This document shows, piece after piece, positions 1 to 5,690 of a stretch of DNA of 10,090 nt; position 1 is the stretch's first letter, and each line of letters starts with the position of its first letter. The position numbers were made by a program, and so were the translations under genes. This stretch comes from Pseudomonadota bacterium (GTDB lineage: Bacteria > Pseudomonadota > Alphaproteobacteria > Rhizobiales > Xanthobacteraceae), in contig JAEYVN010000539.1 of the NCBI GenBank assembly GCA_023431725.1, forward strand, positions 1 to 10,090. Direction: 5' to 3'. The notes under the pieces were generated by a model. That model did not search any database, was not told the DNA's origin, and saw only the letters and a list, made by a program, of their open reading frames with translations.

Positions 1-313
1 CGATGCCGCAAGCCTCTCGATAATCGAGAGCTTCGAGTGCCGCCCGCGACGGCACGGAAAACACCGAGGACTGTCTGGCACCCAGAAGCGGCCGGATACC
101 ATTCTCGGCAGCCCGGCCACCCAGCCCAGTGCGTTCCGGCAGGCCGATGGGCATGTCGACGGCGATGACGGCCGGCTTTTCCGGTGCCTCTGCAACGTCG
201 GCGAAGCGCGGCAGGACTCGAACGCGCATCTCGTCGCCACTCGGCCGCACGAAAGCCGCCACCCAGCCGGTGCGGCAGCCATCTATGCCCACAAGCCAGA
301 TGTCGGTATTCAT
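1..313 (-). CDS. DUF429 family protein (5' part only; runs off the left edge)
   Basis: The reverse strand encodes 104 residues from an ATG at 313 and stays open to the window edge. The N-terminus carries GIDGCRTGWVAA (residues 9-20), a central DMPIGLPE (53-60), then an arginine-containing stretch ending LLGARQSSVFSVPSR (76-90). This order, a GxDGC/xxGWV opening, a DxPIGLP segment and an LGxRxSSVFxxP segment, is typical of the DUF429 family. Those proteins are usually 230-250 residues, so a little over half is missing here. The biochemical role of the family is not settled; the acidic and glycine motifs suggest a nuclease- or kinase-like fold, which is only inference. The start is supported by an AGGTGA ribosome site about 10 bases upstream. 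It is divergently transcribed from the lyase gene at 429. Confidence 0.85.
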   Translation of the reverse strand, partial: MNTDIWLVGIDGCRTGWVAAFVRPSGDEMRVRVLPRFADVAEAPEKPAVIAVDMPIGLPERTGLGGRAAENGIRPLLGARQSSVFSVPSRAALEALDYREACGI

Positions 314-383
314 GAGATCGTTCACCTACGGCACCTTGTGACAGTGGAGCTTGCCGTCTTGCGGCGTCTCGTCAATTCCTGCC

Positions 384-389
384 TATACT
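384..389 (+). promoter_or_regulatory. Candidate promoter of the lyase-exporter pair (-10 TATACT)
   Basis: TATACT at 384-389 is a good sigma-70 -10 match. A TTGCGG at 359-364 is the best available -35, but the 19-base spacer is long. Transcription would begin near 395-397, just at the start of a hairpin (395-410). The assignment is by eye only. Confidence 0.35.
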
Positions 390-394
390 GGAAG

Positions 395-410
395 GCCCGC
401 TGTTGCGGGC
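395..410 (+). promoter_or_regulatory. 5'-UTR hairpin before the lyase gene
   Basis: GCCCGC (395-400), loop TGTT, GCGGGC (405-410) form a perfect 6-bp stem. It has no T-tract, so it is not a terminator. It lies between the candidate -10 and the ribosome site (AGGGGG, about 417-422). If the predicted start is right, it would cap the 5' end of the mRNA. Confidence 0.4.
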
Positions 411-428
411 GCTGACAGGGGGCTTTTG

Positions 429-1307
429 ATGACCATCCGACCGCGCCGTTCCGTTCTGTATATGCCCGGCTCCAATGCCCGCGCGATCGAGAAGGCGCGT
501 ACTCTGCCGGCCGATGGTATCATCATCGATCTGGAAGACGCCGTCGCGCCCGATGCCAAGGTGCAGGCCCGCGAGCAGGTTGCCGCGGCGGTGAAAGCCG
601 GTGGCTTCGGCGCCCGCGAGGTTTTCATCCGCGTCAACGGTATCGACACGCCCTGGCATGCCGATGACATGTATGCTGCGGCTCACGCGGCGCCGGATGC
701 GATCCTGATCCCGAAGATCAACAATGCCGATCAGCTTGAAATGGTCGGCCGCCGGCTGCTCGATATGGGCACCGATCACAAGACGCGCATCTGGGCGATG
801 ATCGAAACGCCGATTTCGATCATCAACATCGGCGCTATCGCAGCGGCAGCGAAGGACTCGGAAACGCGCTTGTCCGGCTTCGTGCTTGGCACCAACGATC
901 TGGCCAAGGAAACGTCGGCGCGTCTTGTGCCGGGACGCGCGCCGATGCTGCCCTGGATCACGAGCTGCGTTTTGGCCGCACGGGCATACGGTATTGCCGT
1001 GCTCGACGGCGTGTACAACGACATCGGCAACGCCCAGGGATTCATCGAAGAATGCGAGCAGGGACGCGATCTCGGCATGGACGGCAAGACGCTGATCCAT
1101 CCGAACCAGATCGCGCCATGCAACGAGACCTTTTCGCCGAGCGAAGCGGAGATTGCGCAGGCCCGCAAATTCATTGCCGCTTTTGAATTGCCGGAGAATG
1201 CCGACAAGGGCGCCATCATGCTCGATGGCCGTATGGTCGAACGCATGCATGCGGATATCGCGCGCCGGACGGTGGCTGTCGCCGACGCAATTACCGCGCG
1301 ACAATAA
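429..1307 (+). CDS. HpcH/HpaI aldolase / CitE-like CoA-ester lyase
   Basis: The product is 292 residues, the normal length for CitE-like/malyl-CoA lyase proteins. It opens with RRSVLYMPGSN (6-16) and IIIDLEDAVAPDAK (31-44), followed by FIRVNG (66-71), MIETPISI (124-131), LGTNDLAKE (153-161) and DGKTLIHPNQI (218-228). By family knowledge, Arg68 contacts the CoA-ester substrate, and Glu126 and Asp157 are the likely Mg2+ ligands. The expected chemistry is cleavage or formation of a 3-hydroxyacyl-CoA such as malyl-, beta-methylmalyl- or citramalyl-CoA. The exact substrate cannot be read from the sequence, and a citrate lyase complex is unlikely because no citD, citF or citC lies alongside. A longer reading with a TTG at 351 is open, but the ATG at 429 has a strong AGGGGG site and begins exactly at the family's usual N-terminus. 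A LysE-type exporter follows 12 bases downstream. Confidence 0.9.
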   Translation: MTIRPRRSVLYMPGSNARAIEKARTLPADGIIIDLEDAVAPDAKVQAREQVAAAVKAGGFGAREVFIRVNGIDTPWHADDMYAAAHAAPDAILIPKINNADQLEMVGRRLLDMGTDHKTRIWAMIETPISIINIGAIAAAAKDSETRLSGFVLGTNDLAKETSARLVPGRAPMLPWITSCVLAARAYGIAVLDGVYNDIGNAQGFIEECEQGRDLGMDGKTLIHPNQIAPCNETFSPSEAEIAQARKFIAAFELPENADKGAIMLDGRMVERMHADIARRTVAVADAITARQ

Positions 1308-1319
1308 GAAGAGCCAATC

Positions 1320-1934
1320 ATGTCCCTCGAACTATTCGCCGCGTATCTGCTCGCCTGTGTCGTCTTTACGTTGGTGCCGGGGCCGACGGTCACGTTGATC
1401 GTTGCCAATTCGCTGACGCATGGTACGCGCGCCGGTCTCCTCAATGTCGCCGGGACGCAGCTTGGCCTTGCGGTCTTCGTCGGGGTGCTGGTGATCGGGC
1501 TGGCTTCCGTCATCGAGACGATGGGGGTGTGGTTCGACTGGGTGCGCTTTATCGGCGCTGCCTACCTTGTCTGGATCGGCATCAAGATGTTTCGTGCGTC
1601 GGGCAGGCTCGAAGATCCGGGCAAGACGCCGGCGCCGCGCGGTGGATTTTTCCTGCAGGGCTTTCTGGTGATGCTGAGCAATCCGAAGGTGCTGATCTTC
1701 TTCGGCGCCTTCATTCCGCAATTCGTCAATCCGGCCGGCGATTACATCGCGCAGGTCATTCTGCTCGGCGCGACGGCGATGCTGACGGCAGCAATCACGG
1801 ACGGCGCTTACGCAGTCCTGACCGGTCGGGCGCGGTCGGTGCTCACGCGAACGCGTGTGCGGATGATCTCGAAACTCAGCGGCGTCTTCCTCATCGGCGG
1901 CGGATTATGGCTCGCGCTGGCGCGCACCCGCTAA
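1320..1934 (+). CDS. LysE/RhtB-family amino-acid exporter
   Basis: The 204-residue product is of typical length for the LysE/RhtB efflux family in the inner membrane. Visible family marks are the LVPGPT turn in the first helix (18-23), a glycine-rich second segment (35-60), FIGAAYLVWIGIKMFR (77-92), the conserved NPKVLIFFGAFIPQFV (121-136) and a last helix, SGVFLIGGGLWLAL (187-200). About six hydrophobic segments are expected. The family exports amino acids or related metabolites (lysine, homoserine, threonine, leucine) by proton-driven efflux; the substrate cannot be named here. The gene begins 12 bases after the lyase stop with an AAGAAGAG ribosome site, so the two are very probably co-transcribed. 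Whether they share a physiological role is unknown. Confidence 0.9.
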   Translation: MSLELFAAYLLACVVFTLVPGPTVTLIVANSLTHGTRAGLLNVAGTQLGLAVFVGVLVIGLASVIETMGVWFDWVRFIGAAYLVWIGIKMFRASGRLEDPGKTPAPRGGFFLQGFLVMLSNPKVLIFFGAFIPQFVNPAGDYIAQVILLGATAMLTAAITDGAYAVLTGRARSVLTRTRVRMISKLSGVFLIGGGLWLALARTR

Positions 1935-1940
1935 AAACAA

Positions 1941-1966
1941 AATGGCCGGGCATGAGCCCGGCCATT
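1941..1966. terminator. Shared terminator between the exporter gene and leuD
   Basis: A perfect 11-bp stem, AATGGCCGGGC (1941-1951) with GCCCGGCCATT (1956-1966), encloses the tetraloop ATGA. On the reverse strand it is followed by a TTTTGTTTTT tract, so it is best read as the intrinsic terminator of leuD. Read forward, the T-tract is poor, but the hairpin lies 7 bases after the exporter stop and probably insulates both genes. Confidence 0.8.
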
Positions 1967-1990
1967 GCATCAATCTGTTTCCGAAAGGGA

Positions 1991-2596
1991 TTACATCCAG
2001 GGGCGCTCGGCGCCGACCTTGCTCTCGAACGCGGCGATCTTGTCCTTATTGGCCATCGTCAGGCCGATGTCATCGAGACCGTTGAGCAGGCAATGCTTGC
2101 GATGCGGGTCGATGTCGAACTTGATCGCGCCGCCGTCCGGTCCGCGGATTTCCTGATTCTCGAGATCGATCGTCATGGTCGCGTTGGCGCCACGCTCGGC
2201 ATCGTCGAACAGCTTCTCAAGATCCTCGTGCGAGACCCGGATCGGCAGAATGCCGTTCTTGAAGCTGTTGTTGTAGAAGATGTCGTCGAACGAGGTCGAG
2301 ATCACGCAGCGGATGCCGAAATCGAGCAGAGCCCACGGCGCATGCTCGCGCGAGGAGCCGCAGCCGAAATTGTCGCCGGCCACGAGAATCTTGGCATTAC
2401 GGTACGCCGGCTTGTTGAGCACGAAATCCGGGTTCTCGCTGCCGTCATCGTTGAAGCGCTTTTCGGAGAAAAGGCCCTTGCCGAGACCGGTCCGCTTGAT
2501 GGTCTTCAGATATTGTTTCGGGATGATCATGTCGGTGTCGACATTGACCACCTTCAGGGGCGCCGCGACGCCTTCCAGAACTGTAAATTTTTCCAT
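1991..2596 (-). CDS. leuD: 3-isopropylmalate dehydratase small subunit LeuD
   Basis: The product has 201 residues, the usual size for LeuD. With LeuC it isomerises 2-isopropylmalate to 3-isopropylmalate in cytoplasmic leucine synthesis. The N-terminus [18 protein letters not shown] (16-33) and the signature [17 protein letters not shown] (74-90) of the aconitase swivel domain are intact, as are [18 protein letters not shown] (102-119) and the C-terminal [18 protein letters not shown] (163-180). The frame is open to 2788, but the ATG at 2596 has an AAGGAG site seven bases upstream and matches the family N-terminus. Its partner leuC lies on the same strand about 3.1 kb away, beyond an island of exported-protein genes. 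A candidate promoter lies upstream, and a strong hairpin follows the stop. Confidence 0.97.
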   Translation of the reverse strand: MEKFTVLEGVAAPLKVVNVDTDMIIPKQYLKTIKRTGLGKGLFSEKRFNDDGSENPDFVLNKPAYRNAKILVAGDNFGCGSSREHAPWALLDFGIRCVISTSFDDIFYNNSFKNGILPIRVSHEDLEKLFDDAERGANATMTIDLENQEIRGPDGGAIKFDIDPHRKHCLLNGLDDIGLTMANKDKIAAFESKVGAERPWM

Positions 2597-2652
2597 CGAT
2601 CCGGCTCCTTGGCCTGTGGGAACCCAGCGCGCACCCACGCCTTTGCGGCCTT

Positions 2653-2680
2653 TGTTTAAGCCGGAAAGGCGCGGGGTCAA
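2653..2680 (-). promoter_or_regulatory. Candidate leuD promoter
   Basis: On the reverse strand, TTGACC (2680-2675) and TAAACA (2658-2653) are spaced by 16 bases, which would start transcription near 2646 and give a leader of about 50 bases. It lies in the 107-base gap between the DUF336 gene and leuD. It would allow leuD to be expressed apart from the upstream genes. The -35 is good and the -10 only fair. Confidence 0.4.
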
Positions 2681-2703
2681 GTCTCCGCCTTGGAGGTCTG
2701 GGG

Positions 2704-3102
2704 TCAGCCCAGCGCGTCGATCCCGGCCTTGGCGATCTGCTCGTCCTCGTGGGACTGCACGCCGGACACGCCGATGGCGCCCACGCATTCGCCCTCATAC
2801 ATGATCGGCAGGCCGCCCTGGATCTGCAGGACGCCCGGGAAATTGATGAAGGCCGGCCGGTCCTTGATGCGGTCTTCCCAGAATTTCGAGGGACGGCGGG
2901 TGATGGCCGAGGTCTTGGCCTTGGCGATCGCGACTTCGGCGCTGGTCGGGCCGGCGCCCTCCATCCGCTCGAGATAATGCAGGAACCCGGCATCGTCGGT
3001 GATGGCGATGGTGACGGCCCATTTGTTCTTCTCGGCTTCCGCCCGGCAGGCGGCCGCCATCTTCTGGACGTCGGCGGCGGTCAGGCACGGCTTGTGGCGC
3101 AT
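2704..3102 (-). CDS. GlcG/HbpS-like (DUF336) heme-binding family protein
   Basis: The 132-residue protein matches the compact GlcG/HbpS (DUF336) fold. It has an N-terminal helix ([20 protein letters not shown]), a strand [19 protein letters not shown] (29-47), an alanine-rich helix [13 protein letters not shown] (54-66), a conserved [19 protein letters not shown] (96-114) and a closing helix [12 protein letters not shown]. Family members are known as a glycolate-locus protein (GlcG) and as a secreted heme-sensing protein (HbpS). No signal peptide is visible here, so it should be cytoplasmic. Ligand and role are unknown, and no glycolate oxidase genes are near. The start is supported by a GGGGGA site upstream. 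It lies 30 bases downstream of the metallopeptidase gene and probably shares its transcript. Confidence 0.85.
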   Translation of the reverse strand: MRHKPCLTAADVQKMAAACRAEAEKNKWAVTIAITDDAGFLHYLERMEGAGPTSAEVAIAKAKTSAITRRPSKFWEDRIKDRPAFINFPGVLQIQGGLPIMYEGECVGAIGVSGVQSHEDEQIAKAGIDALG

Positions 3103-3132
3103 GGTGTTTCCCCCGAAATTGCGCTTTGAGAT

Positions 3133-3582
3133 TTATTGGACGCTCGCTTCGATCGCTTCCATATCATCATCGGACAGACCGAAGTGATGGCCGATCTCGT
3201 GAATCAGAACGTGGGTGATAATGGCGCCCAGCGTTTCGTCATGATCGGCCCAGTAATCGAGAATGGGTCTGCGATAAAGCCAGATCATGTTTGGCATCTG
3301 CATCGGCGCGGACTCGGCGCGGAACGGCAGACCGACCCCCTGGAACAACCCGAGGATATCGAACTCGCTCTGCAGTTTCATCTCGGCGATGACGTCGTCG
3401 GTCGGAAAATCTTCGACCCGGATGATCACGTCCTGGCACAGCAACCGAAAGGTTTCCGGAAGCCGGCGAAAGGCATCGGCGGCAATCGTCTCCATGTCGT
3501 CGAGCGACAATGCCCTCACATCTCGCCAGGACAGCGGGTCGGTGAGTGGATTGTCGGACGGGTCAGAAGGGTCAGTGGCCAT
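3133..3582 (-). CDS. Zincin-like metallopeptidase family protein (DUF1025 type)
   Basis: The 149-residue protein ends with the zinc-binding motif HEIGHHFGLSD (128-138), the HExxHxxGxxD pattern of zincins. His128, His132 and probably Asp138 would hold the metal and Glu129 would be catalytic. This small form, with the motif close to the C-terminus and a preceding LPxxF...V.I.VEDFP segment (41-60) and LGLFQG (77-82), fits the minimal-zincin family DUF1025 / PF06262, whose substrates are largely unknown. No signal peptide is seen, so it is probably cytoplasmic. Its ATG overlaps the end of the upstream small membrane-protein gene by 11 bases, and no clear ribosome site precedes it, which suggests translational coupling. 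Confidence 0.9.
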   Translation of the reverse strand: MATDPSDPSDNPLTDPLSWRDVRALSLDDMETIAADAFRRLPETFRLLCQDVIIRVEDFPTDDVIAEMKLQSEFDILGLFQGVGLPFRAESAPMQMPNMIWLYRRPILDYWADHDETLGAIITHVLIHEIGHHFGLSDDDMEAIEASVQ

Positions 3583-3790
3583 AGGTAAAATAGAAATAGA
3601 CGCAAAGACCGAGGAAAGCGACTACGGCAAGCCCGCGTCCGATCAGCCTGCCCCACCATTCGATCGGGTCATCGATGTCATTTTTGGCCGCGGTCGTATG
3701 TCGCAGCCAGTTGGTCAGCAGGCCGCCCTGGTCTTTCAGGCGCTCAAGGTCCTCAAGCGCCGCACGCTGTTGCTGGTCAGAAGGTTTCAC
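3572..3790 (-). CDS. Small single-pass membrane protein, function unknown
   Basis: This 72-residue protein begins at GTG (3790). The only possible start is here, because an in-frame TAG occurs three codons upstream. The first 45 residues are polar and rich in Gln, Asp, Glu and Lys, with a likely short helix (ALEDLERLKDQGG). They are followed by DPIEWWGRL and one hydrophobic segment, about residues 49-69 (LIGRGLAVVAFLGLCVYFYFTY). It is predicted to sit in the inner membrane with a cytoplasmic N-terminus (inference). Its stop overlaps the start of the metallopeptidase gene by 11 bases, good evidence that it is a real translated gene. I do not recognise a named family. The ribosome site is weak. 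Confidence 0.75.
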   Translation of the reverse strand: MKPSDQQQRAALEDLERLKDQGGLLTNWLRHTTAAKNDIDDPIEWWGRLIGRGLAVVAFLGLCVYFYFTYGH

Positions 3791-3868
3791 GCGGTTACTC
3801 TAGGCCAGGACTGTGTCTTTGCTCAAACACGGTTGACGTCCCAAATCAGATAAGAGAGCGTTCGCCGT

Positions 3869-4195
3869 ATGAAACCGTTCATCGCCGCCGCTGCCGTTCT
3901 GATGCTGTGCAACGCCGCTCATGCGACTGATTCATTTCATATGAATGAAGTCAACATGAATGCACTGACAGTAAGTGCGGCGCCGACGGTATTCTCGTCT
4001 CAAGCGCGTCAGCGCCCGCGTATCCGCATTCAGCCTTACGCCCAACCGCCGGCTTGGGACTATCCGCTTCCTGGCAACTATGCGTGGCCCGGTCCGGGTC
4101 ATGTGCGGCAATGCGTTGATTGGTACGCTATTGAGTATCGTCCGAGCGGCACGGTCATGACTCCGCAAATGCGCTGTCGGTGGGTGCGCGGTTAA
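3869..4195 (+). CDS. Small exported protein with a C-terminal Cys pair
   Basis: This 108-residue protein starts with a signal peptide (hydrophobic residues 4-17, cleavage probably after AHA at 19). A variable linker contains VFSSQARQRPR (41-51), then a proline/tyrosine/tryptophan-rich part (residues 56-76). The C-terminus is compact: VRQCVDWYAIEYRPSGTVMTPQMRCRWVRG (79-108). Its two cysteines, 82 and 103, could form a disulfide in the periplasm. The C-terminal pattern resembles small hypothetical proteins of Bradyrhizobium relatives; I know no function for them. Its FSSQ-R motif recurs in the next genes downstream. It is divergent from the small membrane-protein gene, 78 bases away. An AGAGAG site precedes the ATG. 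No terminator follows, so it may be co-transcribed with the gene at 4297. Confidence 0.8.
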   Translation: MKPFIAAAAVLMLCNAAHATDSFHMNEVNMNALTVSAAPTVFSSQARQRPRIRIQPYAQPPAWDYPLPGNYAWPGPGHVRQCVDWYAIEYRPSGTVMTPQMRCRWVRG

Positions 4196-4296
4196 GATTA
4201 CTCGCCGTTTCATTGCCGCATTGTGCCAGCATTAATGGAATCGCAGGCCTCCGGGCGTTTTAAGGTGGAGGAGGCGATTCACCTCTGGAGAAACGG

Positions 4297-4560
4297 ATGA
4301 TCAAGTATCTTGCCTGCTTCGCCGTGCTGGGCGCGCTTGTCGCGTTCGCGCCGGCTCCTGTCAGCGCCGCACCGGCGACTGAGCGCGTGCAAACCACTGC
4401 CCCCGCAGTTCAGCACGATGAAATCAGCGCGCGTCGCTATTACTATCGCTACTCTCGGCCGTATCGTTACTATCGCCCCTACCGGGCATACCCGCGCCCG
4501 CGTAACTATTATCGGCCCTATAGGGCTTATCGACCCTACCGCAACTATCGTTACTATTGA
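4297..4560 (+). CDS. Exported Tyr/Arg-rich repeat protein (87 aa)
   Basis: A signal peptide (hydrophobic 4-20, cleavage likely after VSA at 24) is followed by a short linker with EISARRYYYR. The C-terminal 42 residues (46-87) contain 17 Tyr, 14 Arg and 6 Pro, built from a loosely repeated unit R-P-Y-R-x-Y (RPYRAY twice, RPYRNY once, with variants). The mature protein is strongly basic, low in complexity, lacks cysteine and is probably disordered. Similar small Tyr-rich exported proteins in related genomes have sometimes been labelled sulfur globule proteins, but nothing here proves that; cell-envelope or matrix roles are equally open. A GGAG ribosome site lies six bases upstream. A strong terminator follows at 4584. 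Confidence 0.8.
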   Translation: MIKYLACFAVLGALVAFAPAPVSAAPATERVQTTAPAVQHDEISARRYYYRYSRPYRYYRPYRAYPRPRNYYRPYRAYRPYRNYRYY

Positions 4561-4583
4561 TAGAAGCGGATACGAACAATTCG

Positions 4584-4614
4584 AAGGCCCGCTGCACGGC
4601 GGGCCTTTTTGTTT
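4584..4614 (+). terminator. Intrinsic terminator after the 87-aa exported protein gene
   Basis: AAGGCCCGC (4584-4592), loop TGCACG, GCGGGCCTT (4599-4607) make a 9-bp stem running into TTTTTGTTTT. This is a classic rho-independent terminator for the rightward transcript. Confidence 0.9.
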
Positions 4615-4689
4615 TCCTGTCCAGCATGAACTGCAAGCGGTTGCGCGCGTTATCGAGCCAGGGCGACTCGTGAAGCAGGAGAATGCTGG

Positions 4690-5019
4690 ATGAGAATGAT
4701 TGCAACCGTCTTGGCAGCAGCCGGCGTTGTGGCGCTGATGGCCATGCCGGCCAACGCAAAAGCGGAGAAGTCAACGAACGGTCTACAAACCAGATCCGGA
4801 GTTGAGACAACCGAATTCAGCTCTCAGCGCCGTCACTACCGTCATCGACATCATGGTTATCGCCGTCATTACGCTCCTCGTCGGTACTACGGCGGCCGGC
4901 GTTATTGGGGTCCGCGCTACGGCTATTACAGACCATATGGTTACTATGGGCGCCCATATTACGGTCCGGGTGTACGTTTCGGCTTTGGAGCGGGTCCCGG
5001 CTTCGGCGTGTGGTTCTGA
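4690..5019 (+). CDS. Exported Tyr/Arg/His/Gly-rich protein (109 aa), paralog of the next gene
   Basis: The signal peptide spans residues 1-23 (cleavage likely after ANA). A polar linker leads to EFSSQRRHYR (42-51), then a His/Arg/Tyr-rich region (HYRHRHHGYRRHYAPRRYYGG) and aromatic repeats of the type YGYYRPYGYYGRPYYG. It ends in a glycine-rich tail, RFGFGAGPGFGVWF. It shares the post-linker motif and the FG-V/I-WF ending with the protein encoded at 5161, so the two are paralogs. It has no cysteines, is very basic and is probably extended or disordered in the periplasm or outside the cell. The histidine clusters could bind metals, which is inference. An AGGAG site lies eight bases upstream of the ATG. 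It is flanked by terminators on both sides and is therefore probably monocistronic. No function is known to me. Confidence 0.85.
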   Translation: MRMIATVLAAAGVVALMAMPANAKAEKSTNGLQTRSGVETTEFSSQRRHYRHRHHGYRRHYAPRRYYGGRRYWGPRYGYYRPYGYYGRPYYGPGVRFGFGAGPGFGVWF

Positions 5020-5041
5020 CCGACACGGACTCGGCAACGAG

Positions 5042-5072
5042 AAGGCCCGCATCAGCGGGCTTTTTTGTTTTT
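5042..5072 (+). terminator. Intrinsic terminator after the 109-aa exported protein gene
   Basis: GCCCGC (5045-5050), tetraloop ATCA, GCGGGC (5055-5060), extended by A-T and G-T pairs on both sides, runs into TTTTTTGTTTTT. The core AAGGCCCGCATCAGCGGGC is identical to that of the terminator at 5636. Confidence 0.9.
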
Positions 5073-5160
5073 GCAGCACATTGTGATGATGCGCTGACGC
5101 AACCGATATCCCGCTAAAGCGTTTTGCGGCTGGAGGCGACGTTTGAGCTGGAGTTAGCGT

Positions 5161-5616
5161 ATGACCAGGCTCTTCACCGCGATAGCCGTCACCGGCGTCG
5201 CACTGCTCCTCGTATTGCCCGCACCGGCTACAGCCAAGCCGCGTGCAGATGGCGCCGGCAACGTCGAGCAGATCGATTTCTCTGCCCAGCGGCGTCATTG
5301 GCGCGGTCACCGTCACTGGGGCTACCGGCATGGTTGGCGTCACCGTCACTGGGGTTGGCGCGGCCGCCATTGGGGGAGGCCCTATGCTTGGGGTCCCCGA
5401 TATCGCTATTGGCGCCCGCGTTACGCCTGGGGTCCGCGCTATTACCGCCCGTGGCGCTATGGCTACTATCGGCCTTGGGGCTATCGGCGCTGGGGCTATC
5501 GGCCGTGGCGTTATTCCTATTACCGGCCTTATCCCTACTGGCGGTCTTCCTATGCCTTCGCGCCGGGCTTCAGCATTGGCTTCTGGGGAGGCCCCCGCTT
5601 CGGCATCTGGTTCTGA
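5161..5616 (+). CDS. Exported Trp/Tyr/Arg-rich repeat protein (151 aa)
   Basis: The signal peptide covers residues 1-25 (cleavage likely after ATA). It is followed by a linker with IDFSAQRRHWRGHRHWGYRH (38-57). The body repeats aromatic-basic units, including YAWGPRY twice and W-G-Y-R / RPW-R-Y motifs, and closes with GFSIGFWGGPRFGIWF. It is the longer, tryptophan-richer paralog of the 109-residue protein: the D/E-F-S-S/A-Q-R-R-H motif and the FG-V/I-WF end are common to both. The high Trp, Tyr and Arg content and absence of Cys suggest an extended, sticky, basic protein exported by Sec. Similar proteins are common in Bradyrhizobium-like genomes as hypotheticals; no role is known to me. CTGGAG lies seven bases before the ATG. 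It is convergent with leuC across a shared terminator. Confidence 0.85.
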   Translation: MTRLFTAIAVTGVALLLVLPAPATAKPRADGAGNVEQIDFSAQRRHWRGHRHWGYRHGWRHRHWGWRGRHWGRPYAWGPRYRYWRPRYAWGPRYYRPWRYGYYRPWGYRRWGYRPWRYSYYRPYPYWRSSYAFAPGFSIGFWGGPRFGIWF

Positions 5617-5635
5617 CGCGATCGCCATATGAAAG

Positions 5636-5663
5636 AAAAAGGCCCGCATCAGCGGGCCTTTTT
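5636..5663. terminator. Bidirectional terminator between the 151-aa gene and leuC
   Basis: AAAAAGGCCCGC (5636-5647), loop ATCA, GCGGGCCTTTTT (5652-5663) form a perfect 12-bp stem with a T-tract on either strand (TTTTTG forward, TTTTTCTTT reverse). It ends both the rightward exported-protein gene and the leftward leuC, whose stop is 28 bases away. Confidence 0.93.
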
Positions 5664-5690
5664 GTATCGGGATTGTCGCGATGGGTGCCG

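Noticed and set aside
372..1304. A 310-codon reverse frame opposite the CoA-ester lyase
   Set aside because: It is the antisense shadow of a gene with complete family motifs; the Arg/Asp/His-rich composition is typical of such shadows.
1529..2659. A 376-codon forward frame across the exporter gene and leuD
   Set aside because: It runs out of frame through a real exporter gene, across a strong terminator hairpin and antisense to leuD; no family resemblance is seen.
2651..2673. GCCTTT/AAAGGC inverted repeat between the DUF336 gene and leuD, considered as a terminator
   Set aside because: The six-pair stem has an 11-base loop and no T-tract on either strand. It overlaps the candidate leuD promoter, which explains the segment better.
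5111..5129. Possible hairpin CCGC...GCGG upstream of the 151-aa gene
   Set aside because: The stem is only four base pairs with an 11-base loop, and no T-tract or alternative pairing supports it.
4297..5616. Tandem-looking short DNA repeats in the Tyr/Arg/Trp-rich genes, considered as a CRISPR or satellite array
   Set aside because: The repeats keep reading frame, are degenerate and lie within signal-peptide-bearing ORFs. There are no regular spacers, so they are protein-coding repeats.
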